From Iningainema tapete BLCC-T55 (lineage in GTDB: Bacteria > Cyanobacteriota > Cyanobacteriia > Cyanobacteriales > Nostocaceae): a DNA stretch of 64,000 bases. The stretch is from assembly GCF_014698965.1 (NCBI RefSeq), contig NZ_JACXAE010000069.1, positions 1 to 64,000 on the forward strand, written 5' to 3'. The translations under genes were made by a program, and so were the position numbers. Shown piece by piece: positions 1-8,899 of this stretch. A model generated the notes under the pieces. The model saw only the letters and a list, made by a program, of their open reading frames with translations, had not been told where the DNA came from and did not search any database. Numbering within the stretch: position 1 is the stretch's first letter; each line of letters begins with the position of its first letter.

Positions 1-1079
1 AGTCAGAAGCTTGTTTGTTCACAACTTGGGTGAGGGCAATAGCTTTACGAATCAAGTGTGCTAGACAGTGTTGACGTTTCTCATAACTGCTTAATCGCTC
101 ATAACCATCGGTGACTAACCAACCAATGAAAGCCTCAGTAATTAAGTGCAGCAGTTCTTCTTTTTTGCGACTGCCGATATGATACACTGCAATCGTGTTG
201 GTAATTGCCACCCATAACCAACAGAGTTTTCCTTTCTCGTACCAAGGAGTTTCATCAAGATGAATCACCTCTGCCGCTTGCAGTTCTTCAATTAACTTCT
301 CAACCACCGGAACGCAGGCAATACCTACTTCTCGAATGCACTTGTCTATGGTTCCAATACTGAGTTCCACACCCACCCAGTCTTCTAAGAATTCTTGAAT
401 CTTTGGTCGGGACATCCGGTAGCGTACCGCAAGGCTGGCGATGAAGGTAGCCAGCATCGGTCCGACTAGTCCATACTCCTGCAACTGCAAATCTTTGCAC
501 CTTCCTTCGACCACAGACACATACCCAAAACCAGGAATTGCTTTGGTATGGTGTCCACACTCACAAGTTGCTTCATAGTAATGGTGCAGTTGGCAAATTA
601 CCTGAACACCAGATTCGTGTTTTTCTAGCTCGAGAACGTAGTACCCCATATAGGGCCTACTATCAGATCCAAAAGCGACAGGAGCATTACAAGCGGCGCA
701 ATTCTCTGGATAGTGAGGGATAGTAATTTTTGGAACGCGCGGGCGTTGTCCGCCACATCCCCTTAGCTCCTAGTTGCAATCCCTGCGAGCGCTTCCCAAA
801 CCCTTGAGCTTTTGGCTTCCTTTGCGCGTTATCTTCAACCAAAGCTGTTTCAACCTCTTCAGCGGAAGTTAGATTTTTCTCGTTCTTAGCTGTCTGTGTT
901 TTTCCACCGTCAAACTCCACTGCTTCCTGAACAAAGGGATTATCTAATGATGGGGGTTTTGAACTATTGGTTGAATTCTGCTCTAATCGCTCTAATTGTT
1001 CAACTGCTAGGGCGTGTAGATTACCTGCCACTACCACCAACCTCTCCTTGTCCAGAGATTGGAAGTACTCCTGGTTCAT
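1..1079 (-). pseudogene. IS66-family transposase, frameshifted and cut by the window edge
   Basis: The reading frame starts at 1079 with the usual IS66 TnpC N-terminus: a short helical region, then the NSSKPPS linker motif near residue 40. It stops at 687. Homology continues without a stop to position 1 in another minus-strand frame: a zinc-ribbon-like Cys pair, a CxCGHH stretch, then the DDE-domain segments HLDETPWY and LVTDGY, which hold the first two catalytic aspartates. One shift near 720-750 therefore separates the two halves. The third catalytic residue lies outside the window. The gene is downstream of darG in the same orientation. I see no clear terminal inverted repeat on the right side. 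The family assignment is firm; whether the element still moves cannot be judged, but a frameshifted TnpC is probably dead. Confidence 0.85.
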
Positions 1080-1252
1080 TTGTGATCGGTCATCTTTACG
1101 AGCGTCGATTCATGAAGTCCCTAGTGCCGATCAAGTCTTACTTTACCATCTTTTGAGCCAATATTCTTTACCTGCGTGCAAACTTGCTAATTTTCATGCC
1201 ACGCGCATGGGGGGGGGAGTGAATGGTTACGATCAAACGGGTATAAGCAAGA

Positions 1253-2293
1253 TTAACCCTGTACTAACCAGTTTTGCTCATGAAGGTGCTGCCAAGCTTT
1301 GCGAATATGTTCGGGTTTGAAGAGTTTGCGCTTGCGATCGCTCCATTCATGAACTCTCACAATTGCCTGCTCATCATCAGCTGCAGCTTGAGGATCTTCA
1401 TTGGCAACCCAGTGAACTGTTGCCAACAGTTCCATACCATAAGGTGTTTCAAAGCCAGATATGAGGTTGCTAACTTGCTCTAAACGTGCTTGGGCATCTG
1501 GTTCGCTTTGCAAAAAAGCTTGTGCTGCTTCTGTGCCTTCTGGCAAAACATAAATTTCTCCTCTGCCAGTACCATCCCCATAGCCACGAATGTAATGCCC
1601 TTCAATATGTTTCAAGACGTGATTGAGATTGTCGGCGTAGGGACCGTATAAGTGTTTTACATACACCAGCCTTAATGGTTCACCAGCTTCTTGTTGGAAA
1701 TAGGCGAGTTTTTGGATTTCCAGCTTGGTTAACTCATAACCAGGTATTCCGTAAGCTTCCAGCAAATTAATCAATATGGCACGGGCGCGGGTCATTTTAG
1801 GCTTTTGGGTAGCCACCTTCATTTTTTCAGCTGCTGGTGCGCCCGATGGTTCAAAGATAATTAACCGCACGTCTGGCAGTTGGGCAAATGCTGATAGTAT
1901 AAGAGGTTTAATCTCCGCCCAGTTTAAGCCGCCGTTGCCGCAACCTAAAGGTGGGATGGCAATGGAAGTAATACCTAGACTTTGCACTTGTTGCACTAGA
2001 GCCACTAGCCCACTTTTAATGTCTTCGATTTTTGACTTGCCTTTCCAATGGCGCTTGGTAGGGAAGTTAATGATGTACCTGGGGTTAAATAGACTACCTG
2101 TGGCTACCGTAAACATCCGCCCTGGTTGCACAACACCTGCTTTACAGGCTTTTTCGTATTCACGGAAGTTTTCCGGATAAGCTTGCTTGAATTGCAAGGC
2201 TATACCTTTGCCCATGACACCGACACAATTAACGGTGTTTACAAGGGCTTCGGCATTTTCTTCCAACAGATTGCCTTGCTTAAACTCAATCAT
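1253..2293 (-). CDS. darG: DarG-type antitoxin: macro domain ADP-ribosylglycohydrolase of a DarTG system
   Basis: This 346-residue protein fits DarG, which removes ADP-ribose from thymidines in DNA and also binds DarT. Residues 1-150 form a macro domain, with the VNTVNCVGVMGKGIAL loop near residue 18 and the ADP-ribose-binding PPLGCGNGGL loop near 114. Residues 165-346 match the DarG C-terminal region, known in the family for mimicking DNA to block DarT. The start has a good ribosome site (AAGGGAG) about five bases upstream. The gene follows darT in the same direction; the intact-frame end of darT would be about 50 bp before this start. The antitoxin appears complete while its toxin is truncated. 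Family assignment is strong; activity is inferred. Confidence 0.92.
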   Translation of the reverse strand: MIEFKQGNLLEENAEALVNTVNCVGVMGKGIALQFKQAYPENFREYEKACKAGVVQPGRMFTVATGSLFNPRYIINFPTKRHWKGKSKIEDIKSGLVALVQQVQSLGITSIAIPPLGCGNGGLNWAEIKPLILSAFAQLPDVRLIIFEPSGAPAAEKMKVATQKPKMTRARAILINLLEAYGIPGYELTKLEIQKLAYFQQEAGEPLRLVYVKHLYGPYADNLNHVLKHIEGHYIRGYGDGTGRGEIYVLPEGTEAAQAFLQSEPDAQARLEQVSNLISGFETPYGMELLATVHWVANEDPQAAADDEQAIVRVHEWSDRKRKLFKPEHIRKAWQHLHEQNWLVQG

Positions 2294-2343
2294 CTCCCTT
2301 AGCTGCTTTGGTACTATTGTACTATATTATATATGTTATCCTT

Positions 2344-2463
2344 TTAAAGGTAATACCAATTAGAGTAAACCTTAACCGGGGTTTTATCATTAAACTTTTG
2401 TAATATTTGCTGAACTTGCGCCTGAATTGTATTATTTATTACTCCTATTTCTGTTATCAGTGA
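2344..2463 (-). pseudogene. Untranslated remainder of darT beyond the premature TGA
   Basis: In the frame of darT, codons following the TGA at 2464-2466 encode a 39-residue tail starting SLITEIGVINN and ending SNWYYL before a TAA at 2344-2346. The composition (aliphatic strand, amphipathic helix with QILQKF, closing VKVYSN) looks like the normal end of a DarT protein, not random sequence, and contains no other disruption. This suggests that the nonsense change is recent. It would be translated only by stop readthrough or after reversion. Confidence 0.75.
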
Positions 2464-2976
2464 TCAAGGACAGAATTGATGTAATAAGAATTCAGCTTGT
2501 CGTCGGTATTTACGATTAGGGTCTTCTGGGGTATCAAACCAATACCTTGATTTCATAAGTTCCCAGTCAATCACAAATTCTAAAGCTGCAAAATCGTCAT
2601 AAAAGTCCGCATATGCCATGACTGCATGACCATCAGTAAAAGCAAAAGCCAAACTAAGATCCTCTATCGTTTCTGCTTCAGAAACGAGGTGAATCACTGG
2701 ATTTTGTCCTTGAGCATAGCTTTTCACTTTGCCCTTGTGAATTGCATACAGCATGGGAGAGCGAGGGGCAAAATAAAAGGGTACATAATCATGCAAAAAT
2801 CCACCACTACCACATGTAACCGACTTTCTAGCTCGCTTATCTTGTATGTGTTCATGGGCAATATCAAGATAGTTAATTTGTTGTTGTCGTAACCTACTAT
2901 TTGCCATCAATCCGCCTGATTGTAGGATGGAAGGTAAGTTATTGATATGAGTAATGTGGTAGATAGGGGTAGGCAT
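2464..2976 (-). CDS. darT: DarT-type DNA ADP-ribosyltransferase toxin, truncated by an in-frame TGA
   Basis: This 170-residue protein matches the DarT (DUF4433) family, which ADP-ribosylates thymidine in single-stranded DNA. It opens with the typical PIYHITHINNLPSIL segment and SGGL, has the HDYVPFYFAPRSPMLY core, and reaches RRQAEFLLHQF. The glutamate of AEFL (residue 162) is the likely catalytic residue. Translation stops at a TGA (2464-2466) where family members usually have Trp in the sequence CPWSLI. The same frame then stays open for 39 more codons to a TAA at 2344-2346, which would give about 210 residues, the usual family length. This is a single-base nonsense change or a sequencing error. 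The shortened protein keeps the catalytic Glu but loses its last 40 residues, so activity is uncertain. The start lies 44 bp after the hsdS stop, as in an operon. Confidence 0.88.
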   Translation of the reverse strand: MPTPIYHITHINNLPSILQSGGLMANSRLRQQQINYLDIAHEHIQDKRARKSVTCGSGGFLHDYVPFYFAPRSPMLYAIHKGKVKSYAQGQNPVIHLVSEAETIEDLSLAFAFTDGHAVMAYADFYDDFAALEFVIDWELMKSRYWFDTPEDPNRKYRRQAEFLLHQFCP

Positions 2977-3019
2977 TAGGTCATGCTGTTGGAAGGATGG
3001 CTAGATGATTTGTTTACTC

Positions 3020-4390
3020 CTATTGTTTGATCTCGTTGACTCGCATTTTTCCAGTTAATAAGTCGTGCATCAGTCCTTTTTTCTGGAGTTTGAGTTTTTT
3101 AAGGTAGGCTTCCTCAGAGTGAATTTTTCTATCTTGTTCTCTAAGAATAGAACTAATTTTACGTTGTTCTTCAAGTGAAGGTTTGGGTATTTCTATGTTT
3201 TTAAACTCCGTCAAAGAGACTCGTTTTCTAGTTCCTGCAATGGTTATTGTTTCAACAGATTTTTTAGTAATTTGTGAGTTAATAAGATTAACTAAAAAAA
3301 ATGTATCTGTATCATCAGAAGGTCTGATTCTAATTACATCTTGAGTAATAATTGCTGTTTCATATGAAAAATAAGGTGCAGCATCACAAGGTGGATCTCC
3401 CACTTTTGCAATTAGAACATCACCATATTGAACGTCACAGAAACTCAGTTCTTTTGCTTTTTTATTAGAAACATGAACAGTAGATACTCGCTCATATTCC
3501 CCAGACTTGACATCTCTAACATAGATTACAGGAACCCCCTCATCTATTAACTCTCTTGCAAGTAAATCGCTTCCAAATGGACCATTAACAAAACTATTTT
3601 TTTTTCTTTGTGCAAAATAATATAGGGGGCATAAGTCCCAATCTTTCGGAATTCTCCCAAAAGGAGAATCTTTGAACTGTTCAGGGTGCGCGATCGCATC
3701 CCTCAATTCCCCATTTTCATCAAGTCCACAAGTCAGCAAGTCGTGAAGCAGTCCAGCTTTGATTTGTTTGAGCTTGTGAATTAGGGCTTCAGTGTGGGCG
3801 ATTGCTGCATCAATAGTGTCAATGATATCAGCAATTTTGCTCTGTTCTCGGACACTGGGCTTGGGAACTACATTCGCTGTAATACGATCGGGCGAAGTAT
3901 GTCGCACTGTTGTACCCGTTGCATTGCTGATGATGTTGCTCCGAACCCTGTCGCTATTTATTACGAGCATCAAAAAGCGCTTATCCCATGTATCGGGTAA
4001 CTTTGGGACAATTTTCCCAATCCGTTGGTTGTGTAATACCCGAAACGGCAATTGAAGTTGAACAACTCGCCCTAGAATGAGCGTTCTGGGTGAAAGGTCA
4101 GTCATAACAATAAGAAGATCGCCATTGTTCAATAGAGTGCCATCGGGTATTAACCCTTGATAATACTTCGTATTGTTATCATTAAAGTAAATACCACCCT
4201 CTCTATGAAAATTACCTGGTACTAAAAGCACTTCTCCAGGTGGGCTATCAGTAAAATAATCGCCCACAAAAGCGTAGCCGTGAAGTACATTAATTTCATC
4301 CTTTAGACAAACAATGTCCCAATCTTTTGGAATTTTTTGCAGTGGAGAATCTTTAAACTGTCCAAGGGCGCAGATCATTTTTCTACTCAT
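3020..4390 (-). CDS. hsdS: Type I restriction-modification specificity subunit HsdS
   Basis: HsdS recognises the bipartite DNA target for the type I methyltransferase/nuclease. The 456 residues have the two-half layout of the family: each half starts with a near-identical segment (FKDSP..IPKDWD at about residues 12 and 242), followed by a target recognition domain and a conserved helix (AAIAHTEALIHKLKQIKAGLLHDLL in the first half, KLKLQKKGLMHDLLTGK in the second). The ATG at 4390 overlaps the stop of a duplicated hsdM tail (4383-4466). Normally hsdS follows hsdM directly; here a toxin-antitoxin pair separates them. darT starts 44 bp downstream. No hsdR is in the window. Family assignment is firm; the DNA target cannot be read from the sequence. 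Confidence 0.93.
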   Translation of the reverse strand: MSRKMICALGQFKDSPLQKIPKDWDIVCLKDEINVLHGYAFVGDYFTDSPPGEVLLVPGNFHREGGIYFNDNNTKYYQGLIPDGTLLNNGDLLIVMTDLSPRTLILGRVVQLQLPFRVLHNQRIGKIVPKLPDTWDKRFLMLVINSDRVRSNIISNATGTTVRHTSPDRITANVVPKPSVREQSKIADIIDTIDAAIAHTEALIHKLKQIKAGLLHDLLTCGLDENGELRDAIAHPEQFKDSPFGRIPKDWDLCPLYYFAQRKKNSFVNGPFGSDLLARELIDEGVPVIYVRDVKSGEYERVSTVHVSNKKAKELSFCDVQYGDVLIAKVGDPPCDAAPYFSYETAIITQDVIRIRPSDDTDTFFLVNLINSQITKKSVETITIAGTRKRVSLTEFKNIEIPKPSLEEQRKISSILREQDRKIHSEEAYLKKLKLQKKGLMHDLLTGKMRVNEIKQ

Positions 4391-4466
4391 ACCCCAATTC
4401 CTTCAAAAACTCATCTAACCACCTTGCTGCTGCATTCACTTTTGCTTCAATATGTTGTAAAGTCAT
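4383..4466 (-). pseudogene. Duplicated 3' end of hsdM in front of hsdS
   Basis: A 27-codon frame from an ATG at 4466 to a TAG at 4383 encodes a peptide with IEAK, NAAARWLDEFLK and LGYE. The real hsdM ends [22 protein letters not shown] (split here only by reading), at 5159. About 20 of the 27 residues match, so this is a copy of the hsdM tail left next to hsdS. Its TAG overlaps the hsdS start codon in the pattern ATGAGTAG, which is how hsdM and hsdS usually couple. The copy flanks the MazEF-like cassette on one side while the real tail flanks it on the other. Translation of this mini-ORF could keep hsdS translationally coupled; that is inference. Confidence 0.8.
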
Positions 4467-4473
4467 TTAGTAA

Positions 4474-4851
4474 TTATTCCCCCAAGTCTTCACTATCATC
4501 ATCAAATTGTCCAGGTAAGTCTAAAGCAACTAGTAACGCTTGATTTAGTTGTGTTAGTGCGGAATCTGAAAGCATCCCCCGCAAACGCAAAAAGCGAGTT
4601 TTTGAAAGTACCCTCACTTGATCTGCCATTGCGAGCGAATCCCTATCTAGTCCTCCATCTGGTGCTTGAATTAATACCTGAGTTGAATAGATGCGCTTTG
4701 TAGCTCGATAAGTTGTACAGGGAACTGCTAATACTACTGGACTATTAGCATTAATAACATCACGACTGACAATAACTACTGGACGAATTCCCCCTTGTTC
4801 AGAACCTTCTGTCGGTTCTAAACGAGCATCATAAACTTCACCTCTTCTCAT
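4474..4851 (-). CDS. MazF/PemK-family endoribonuclease toxin
   Basis: This protein of about 125 residues matches the PemK/MazF toxin family, whose members usually cut mRNA at short sequences. It starts MRRGEVYDARL, has the EGSEQGGIRPVVIVSRD strand-loop typical of the active site (Arg after GG, Ser in VSRD), then VLAVPCTT, and ends with the LNQALLVALDL helix. A longer frame begins at 4884, but the ATG at 4851 overlaps the antitoxin stop by 4 bp (ATGA) and gives the usual N-terminus. The acidic tail (DDDSEDLGE) is specific to this copy. It forms a two-gene cassette with the antitoxin upstream and lies inside the hsdM-hsdS operon. Assignment to the family is confident; the RNA target is unknown. 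Confidence 0.88.
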   Translation of the reverse strand: MRRGEVYDARLEPTEGSEQGGIRPVVIVSRDVINANSPVVLAVPCTTYRATKRIYSTQVLIQAPDGGLDRDSLAMADQVRVLSKTRFLRLRGMLSDSALTQLNQALLVALDLPGQFDDDSEDLGE

Positions 4852-5123
4852 TCTTCTGATTCCGCCACTTGAAACGCTTCCCACTGAGCAACAGCAAACT
4901 CAGCCTCAATTTGTAATACTTCTGCCTGATACTCAGGATCTTTAACCATTTCTGCCAAAGCTGCATCAATTTCTGCCCGTTTTTGTGCAGCCAGTTCTCG
5001 ACGTAGCGCCTTGGCAATCAATTCGTTCCGATTCTTGGCTTTTCCTTCTTGCACCGCTTTTTCAGTTGCTTCTAGCAAATCGGTGGGGAGTATTATCATA
5101 GTTTCAGTCATTTGACTAGACAT
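4848..5123 (-). CDS. Ribbon-helix-helix antitoxin partner of the MazF-like toxin
   Basis: This 91-residue protein starts with a short strand (MTETMIILPTDLLEATE) followed by helices with KAKNRNELIAKALRREL, the pattern of a ribbon-helix-helix DNA-binding antitoxin. The second half is acidic and helical (AEMVKDPEYQAEVLQIEAEFAVAQWEAF, read as separate short helices), as expected for the part that wraps the toxin. Its stop codon overlaps the toxin start. It begins 36 bp after the hsdM stop. In this family the antitoxin, alone or with its toxin, represses its own promoter; a separate promoter in the short hsdM-antitoxin gap is possible but I see no clear one. The role is inferred from fold and position. 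Confidence 0.82.
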   Translation of the reverse strand: MSSQMTETMIILPTDLLEATEKAVQEGKAKNRNELIAKALRRELAAQKRAEIDAALAEMVKDPEYQAEVLQIEAEFAVAQWEAFQVAESEE

Positions 5124-5158
5124 ATATTTGCTCCTAACTGGATATTTAACTTCTATGT

Positions 5159-7744
5159 TTACACATACCCCAACCCCTTTAAAAACTCATCTAACCGCTG
5201 CGCCGCTGCATCCCTTTTTGCTTCGATATCACGCAAGGTTACTCGATACTTATCCCACCAATTCTCAATTGCAGCAATTACCTGCTGACGATGGGCTGTA
5301 ACGTAACGGTTCAATTGAGCTTCTAAATCATCTTTGGCAATATCTAATACTAACCGCTGACATTGTTCCATGAGCAATTGAGAACGGGCAGTGTCCAACC
5401 GCTTGATTAAATCATCTTTAAGCTTGGTGAGTGTCTTCTTTACCTGTGCTAATTCTTGTCTAATTTTCTTAATCTCAGCCTCACTTAGTTGCTCCTCTTC
5501 TTCTAATTCAGCTTCTTCGTCCTCATCACTTTTTTTAGTAGCTGCTAATTGGCTTTCTAAGTCTGCTTTCTTCGCCTCAACGTCTGCCAATTCCTGTAAA
5601 TACTTTGGCAATAACCTGACTACTAACTTATGACTTAAGGGGTCAGATTTATTACCGTTTTTCTCTTCTGTACTATCCAAATATGCTCGAATTGTCTCAA
5701 CCCAGCCTTCTATCAATCCATCAAAATTTTGAGCAGCAATTGTTTTGAGGTCGTTCTGTATCTCATTCCACCAGCTAGCAATTACCCCATTCACCTGAAA
5801 TTCATCCAAAAACAGCAGCATTTGTTCTTGAATTATTTCTTTCCTGATAGTTTCAGCTTTAGCTTCTAATTGATTTTCTACTAGTCCCTTAAAGTTTTGT
5901 GTGGCAGCAGTTGCAAAATCATCTTCGTGTTTGTCTAACCATTCGTTCATGGTTCCTGCTACTTGGTAAGGCTCTAAAATTTTGATTGGACGCAATGCTT
6001 TGGTAAAAGATGTGAGAAAATCTGCTCGAATTTCCATCACATCTTTTGTTTCTGGCAACTGCTTCAGGCGGATTTCGTGAGTTTCCCACCATTTGAGAAA
6101 AGTCTCTCGCAGCCTTTTTTCTTGCTCAATGATGCCTGGGTGGGATTCCAAAAACTCTTTAATTTGACTGCGTTCAGAAAATGTAGACACAAAATCAAAA
6201 TAATCTTGATTCCGCTCTACAAAGATAGCACTGGGATCGAAGCCATGAGCTATAAAAGGTTCTTGCTTGGCTTCCACCTCAGTTTTGGGGATTCCTCCTA
6301 AAAGATGCGCTCTGACATCATGAGGTTCTGGGGGTGGAGCATTGTCAGCATAGCGGCGAATATTGCAGTTGTAATCGTTGGCAGCTAATTCATCCTTAGT
6401 CACCACTGCCGCGTAACGAGGTACATCCACAAAGGCGGCAAATGTAGAAACAATTTTTTGAATATGCTCGGGTTTGAGGAAATTCTGCGCCCGCCCTGCT
6501 TGATATTCTGCATCGGCGTTAATAAATAGTACCTTACCGCGACGTTGCTCTGGTTTTGCAACGCTTGCGCCGCGCATCACTAGAATACAAGCTGGGATGC
6601 CAGTGTTGTAGAACAAACCAGGCGGTAAACCAATCACTGCTTCTAGCAAGTCATCTTCAATAAATTTCTGACGAATTTCCTTTTCTACCCCACCCCGGAA
6701 CAAAACCCCGTGAGGCATTACAGTCGCCATCATACCGTGCGCTCGCAACACCGCTAACATATGCTGGACAAACATCAAATCTGCTTTCTTGCCACTTTCC
6801 GGGCAAAAACCAAAACGGAAACGCTCTTCAAACTTCAGTCCCTTTCTCGAATAGTTTTGGCTAAACGGTGGATTACTAATTACGTGATCGAAACGCATCA
6901 ATTCCCCACCTTCTTTGTGCAGTGGGTTAGCAAGTGTGTCATCATTCTCAATATCAGCATCAGCAATTCCGTGCAAAATCATGTTCATCTTGCAAATTGC
7001 CCAAACGCCACCATTAGCCTCCTGCCCATAAAGTCGCAGATTTTTGGGATTACCTCGATGCTCCTCCACATACTCCTTTGACAGAATCAGCATCCCACCC
7101 GATCCCACACAGGGATCGTAAACCCGCATTCCTTCTTGTGGTTTAAGCAATCTTACCATCAATCGCGCTACATCGCGGGGTGTATAAAATTCGCCACCCT
7201 TCTTTCCCGCCGAATCAGCGAAATGTCCAATTAGATACTCGTAAGCTGCACCGAGCAAGTCAGGAAACTCAAAATCCTCATTCCGGAGGCGATACTTACT
7301 GAAGTGCCGAATTAAATCCCGCAACTTCTGATCGGGAACTCTAGTTTTACCCACCGTCTTGTTAAAGTCAATGTGGCTGACAACTCCTTCGAGAATCGGG
7401 TTTTCAGTTTCCAGCGCACCCAAGGCTTTATTCAACCCATTGCCAATATCACTATGTAATTCTTTCTCAATATACGACCAACGCCCTCGATCTGGCACAA
7501 AAAAAGTCTCGGCGTAGTAAGCAGGTGACTCAGCACGTTGCTCTGCCTCTGCCAAAGTGCGTCCTTTTACTAAATTTTCCTTAATAATTTGCTCTCGTCG
7601 CTCTTCAAATACATCAGAACAACGTTTCAAAAAAAGCATTCCAAAAATATATTCCTTATACTCAGATGCATCCATTTTGCCACGCAAAATATCAGCCGCA
7701 GCAAACAAGTGACGCTCTAGTTGAGGTAATGTAATTTTTCTCAT
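5159..7744 (-). CDS. hsdM: Type I restriction-modification methyltransferase subunit HsdM, long form
   Basis: HsdM methylates adenine at the site chosen by HsdS, using S-adenosylmethionine. From the ATG at 7744 the protein has 861 residues. An HsdM N-terminal domain (starting [13 protein letters not shown]) is followed by the N6-adenine methyltransferase core: [14 protein letters not shown] near 184, the AdoMet motif DPCVGSGGM near 210 and the catalytic NPPF near 291. Residues after about 480 form a long charged, largely coiled-coil extension; many HsdM proteins are only about 500 residues. A GTG at 7765 could add seven residues; neither start has a convincing ribosome site, and I prefer the ATG because it gives the usual family N-terminus. 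The unknown gene upstream ends at 7768. Its true end is partly copied near hsdS. No hsdR is visible, so it may act as a solitary methyltransferase unless hsdR lies elsewhere. Confidence 0.93.
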   Translation of the reverse strand: MRKITLPQLERHLFAAADILRGKMDASEYKEYIFGMLFLKRCSDVFEERREQIIKENLVKGRTLAEAEQRAESPAYYAETFFVPDRGRWSYIEKELHSDIGNGLNKALGALETENPILEGVVSHIDFNKTVGKTRVPDQKLRDLIRHFSKYRLRNEDFEFPDLLGAAYEYLIGHFADSAGKKGGEFYTPRDVARLMVRLLKPQEGMRVYDPCVGSGGMLILSKEYVEEHRGNPKNLRLYGQEANGGVWAICKMNMILHGIADADIENDDTLANPLHKEGGELMRFDHVISNPPFSQNYSRKGLKFEERFRFGFCPESGKKADLMFVQHMLAVLRAHGMMATVMPHGVLFRGGVEKEIRQKFIEDDLLEAVIGLPPGLFYNTGIPACILVMRGASVAKPEQRRGKVLFINADAEYQAGRAQNFLKPEHIQKIVSTFAAFVDVPRYAAVVTKDELAANDYNCNIRRYADNAPPPEPHDVRAHLLGGIPKTEVEAKQEPFIAHGFDPSAIFVERNQDYFDFVSTFSERSQIKEFLESHPGIIEQEKRLRETFLKWWETHEIRLKQLPETKDVMEIRADFLTSFTKALRPIKILEPYQVAGTMNEWLDKHEDDFATAATQNFKGLVENQLEAKAETIRKEIIQEQMLLFLDEFQVNGVIASWWNEIQNDLKTIAAQNFDGLIEGWVETIRAYLDSTEEKNGNKSDPLSHKLVVRLLPKYLQELADVEAKKADLESQLAATKKSDEDEEAELEEEEQLSEAEIKKIRQELAQVKKTLTKLKDDLIKRLDTARSQLLMEQCQRLVLDIAKDDLEAQLNRYVTAHRQQVIAAIENWWDKYRVTLRDIEAKRDAAAQRLDEFLKGLGYV

Positions 7745-7767
7745 AAAACTAAAACCAAGAGACACAT

Positions 7768-8253
7768 TTAGCCATCAAGATTCTCTTTACTTGTTTCAAT
7801 AGATGACTCATGTGGGAAAGGAGGACAAATTTCTACCTTACAAGCTTTTGCTAAAGCCTTGGCAAAAGATTTACTTTTCTTGCCAATCACACAACCATAA
7901 GCGTGATTAATACAAACAAGACAGTCTGAAGAAATATTTTCAGAGTAAGCAGTGCAGTCATTTCTGACTTTACAAACAATAGTTTGCGTATCCTCAGTCA
8001 CGTTGGTGGGACAGTGAACTACCTCTTGTCCTTTCTCAATAACTACTTGAGCTTCAAAAGAAACTACGGCCTTTTTGCCATACTTCTTTGCTCGCTTATA
8101 ACTTTCCTTCAAAGTTGTTAACTTTGATATATCAACTGACATGTAATTATCATTAAAAGCGGCAGAGCTTGGTCTGCCTTCGTCCCACTTATATTGACTT
8201 GGATGCAGCCATCTGTAAAGAGTTTCAGATGGCTGAACTTGTTCATGTGTCAT
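7768..8253 (-). CDS. Unrecognised 161-residue protein encoded upstream of hsdM
   Basis: I do not recognise a named family. The N-terminus reads [24 protein letters not shown] followed by MSVDISKL (split here), a pattern I have seen in small conserved proteins of unknown function in accessory regions. The middle has five cysteines ([18 protein letters not shown]), which could bind metal or be incidental. The C-terminus is lysine-rich, then acidic. It ends 3 bp before the alternative hsdM start, so it is probably cotranscribed with hsdM. The region is AT-rich compared with the core genes nearby, which fits horizontal transfer. A role in defence is suggested only by location. Confidence 0.7.
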   Translation of the reverse strand: MTHEQVQPSETLYRWLHPSQYKWDEGRPSSAAFNDNYMSVDISKLTTLKESYKRAKKYGKKAVVSFEAQVVIEKGQEVVHCPTNVTEDTQTIVCKVRNDCTAYSENISSDCLVCINHAYGCVIGKKSKSFAKALAKACKVEICPPFPHESSIETSKENLDG

Positions 8254-8261
8254 CTAAATAT

Positions 8262-8888
8262 TTATCGGTTATTACCAATAAGCCAGTCTAAAAGTTCTGC
8301 TACTTTAGAATCAGGAATTTCATCTTCATCCTCAAAATTAGAATCTTCATCAACTTTTAGAAAGCTCAAAGGTTGCTGTAAAGAGGATGGAACGTAAATT
8401 TCTAATTCTCTTGATTCAAATAATCTACCATAAAATTCTAAAAGTACAGATCCATCAGAGGATGGAGCTACAAAAATATTCACGAATTCAAGACTCAAAG
8501 CTTTACTTGAGAAATAGTTAGACAGCATTGAGTAAATATCTAACACCCTCCGAATGTGAGACTCAGAAAATTTTGGCGCTCCGTAACCATCCCAATTTTC
8601 CTCCAAGTCTCTTAAATGAATAATTCTTTGAAAAGCATTCTTGATATTAATCCAATCAAATTCTTTTTGGGAAGAACCAGCGAATACAGGAAAATTATTA
8701 TTGGATTGAGATTGAGTACGGATTGGTGTAACAGAATAGTAAGCAGTAGATATTCCTTGATTTGGGTTAACTTGAACCAATTTAACAGATCGATAAGCTA
8801 AAGATGGAGAATAGTTTTCGATATAAGTAACCTGTTCTGCATTATTTAATGCTGACTTAGGTGAAGAATCAAATTTTATTTGCGGCAT
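8262..8888 (-). CDS. Unrecognised 208-residue protein in the defence island
   Basis: The protein has no family I can name. A conserved-looking core is LRDLEENWDGYGAPKFS near residue 92, followed by a helix and strands (ALSLEFVNIFVAPSSDGSVLLEF, read as two strands) and an acidic C-terminus (DEDSNFEDEDEIPD). The WDGYGAP signature occurs in small hypothetical proteins of bacterial accessory regions. It is soluble, with no signal peptide or membrane segment. It sits 11 bp after the TIGR04255-like gene and 8 bp before the next gene, so the three are probably one transcription unit leading into hsdM. Confidence 0.7.
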   Translation of the reverse strand: MPQIKFDSSPKSALNNAEQVTYIENYSPSLAYRSVKLVQVNPNQGISTAYYSVTPIRTQSQSNNNFPVFAGSSQKEFDWINIKNAFQRIIHLRDLEENWDGYGAPKFSESHIRRVLDIYSMLSNYFSSKALSLEFVNIFVAPSSDGSVLLEFYGRLFESRELEIYVPSSLQQPLSFLKVDEDSNFEDEDEIPDSKVAELLDWLIGNNR

Positions 8889-8899
8889 TGCTTTTCACC

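Noticed and set aside
700-760. Programmed frameshifting in the IS66 transposase
   Set aside because: IS66 TnpC is normally one frame, and no slippery heptamer with a downstream structure was seen; a simple indel is more likely.
1210-1219. Run of G residues as a regulatory or phase-variable tract
   Set aside because: It lies in the non-coding gap between darG and the transposase remnant, so a length change would not alter any protein I can identify.
896-1320. Plus-strand open frames opposite the IS66 remnant and the end of darG
   Set aside because: They are antisense to a recognisable transposase and to DarG, with no family motifs.
2464-2466. TGA in darT as a selenocysteine or recoded codon
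   Set aside because: Family members have Trp at this place, no selenocysteine-insertion hairpin is seen after it, and other genes here use TGA as a stop.
3020-4390. HsdS as two fused separate proteins
   Set aside because: The two similar halves are the normal internal duplication of HsdS.
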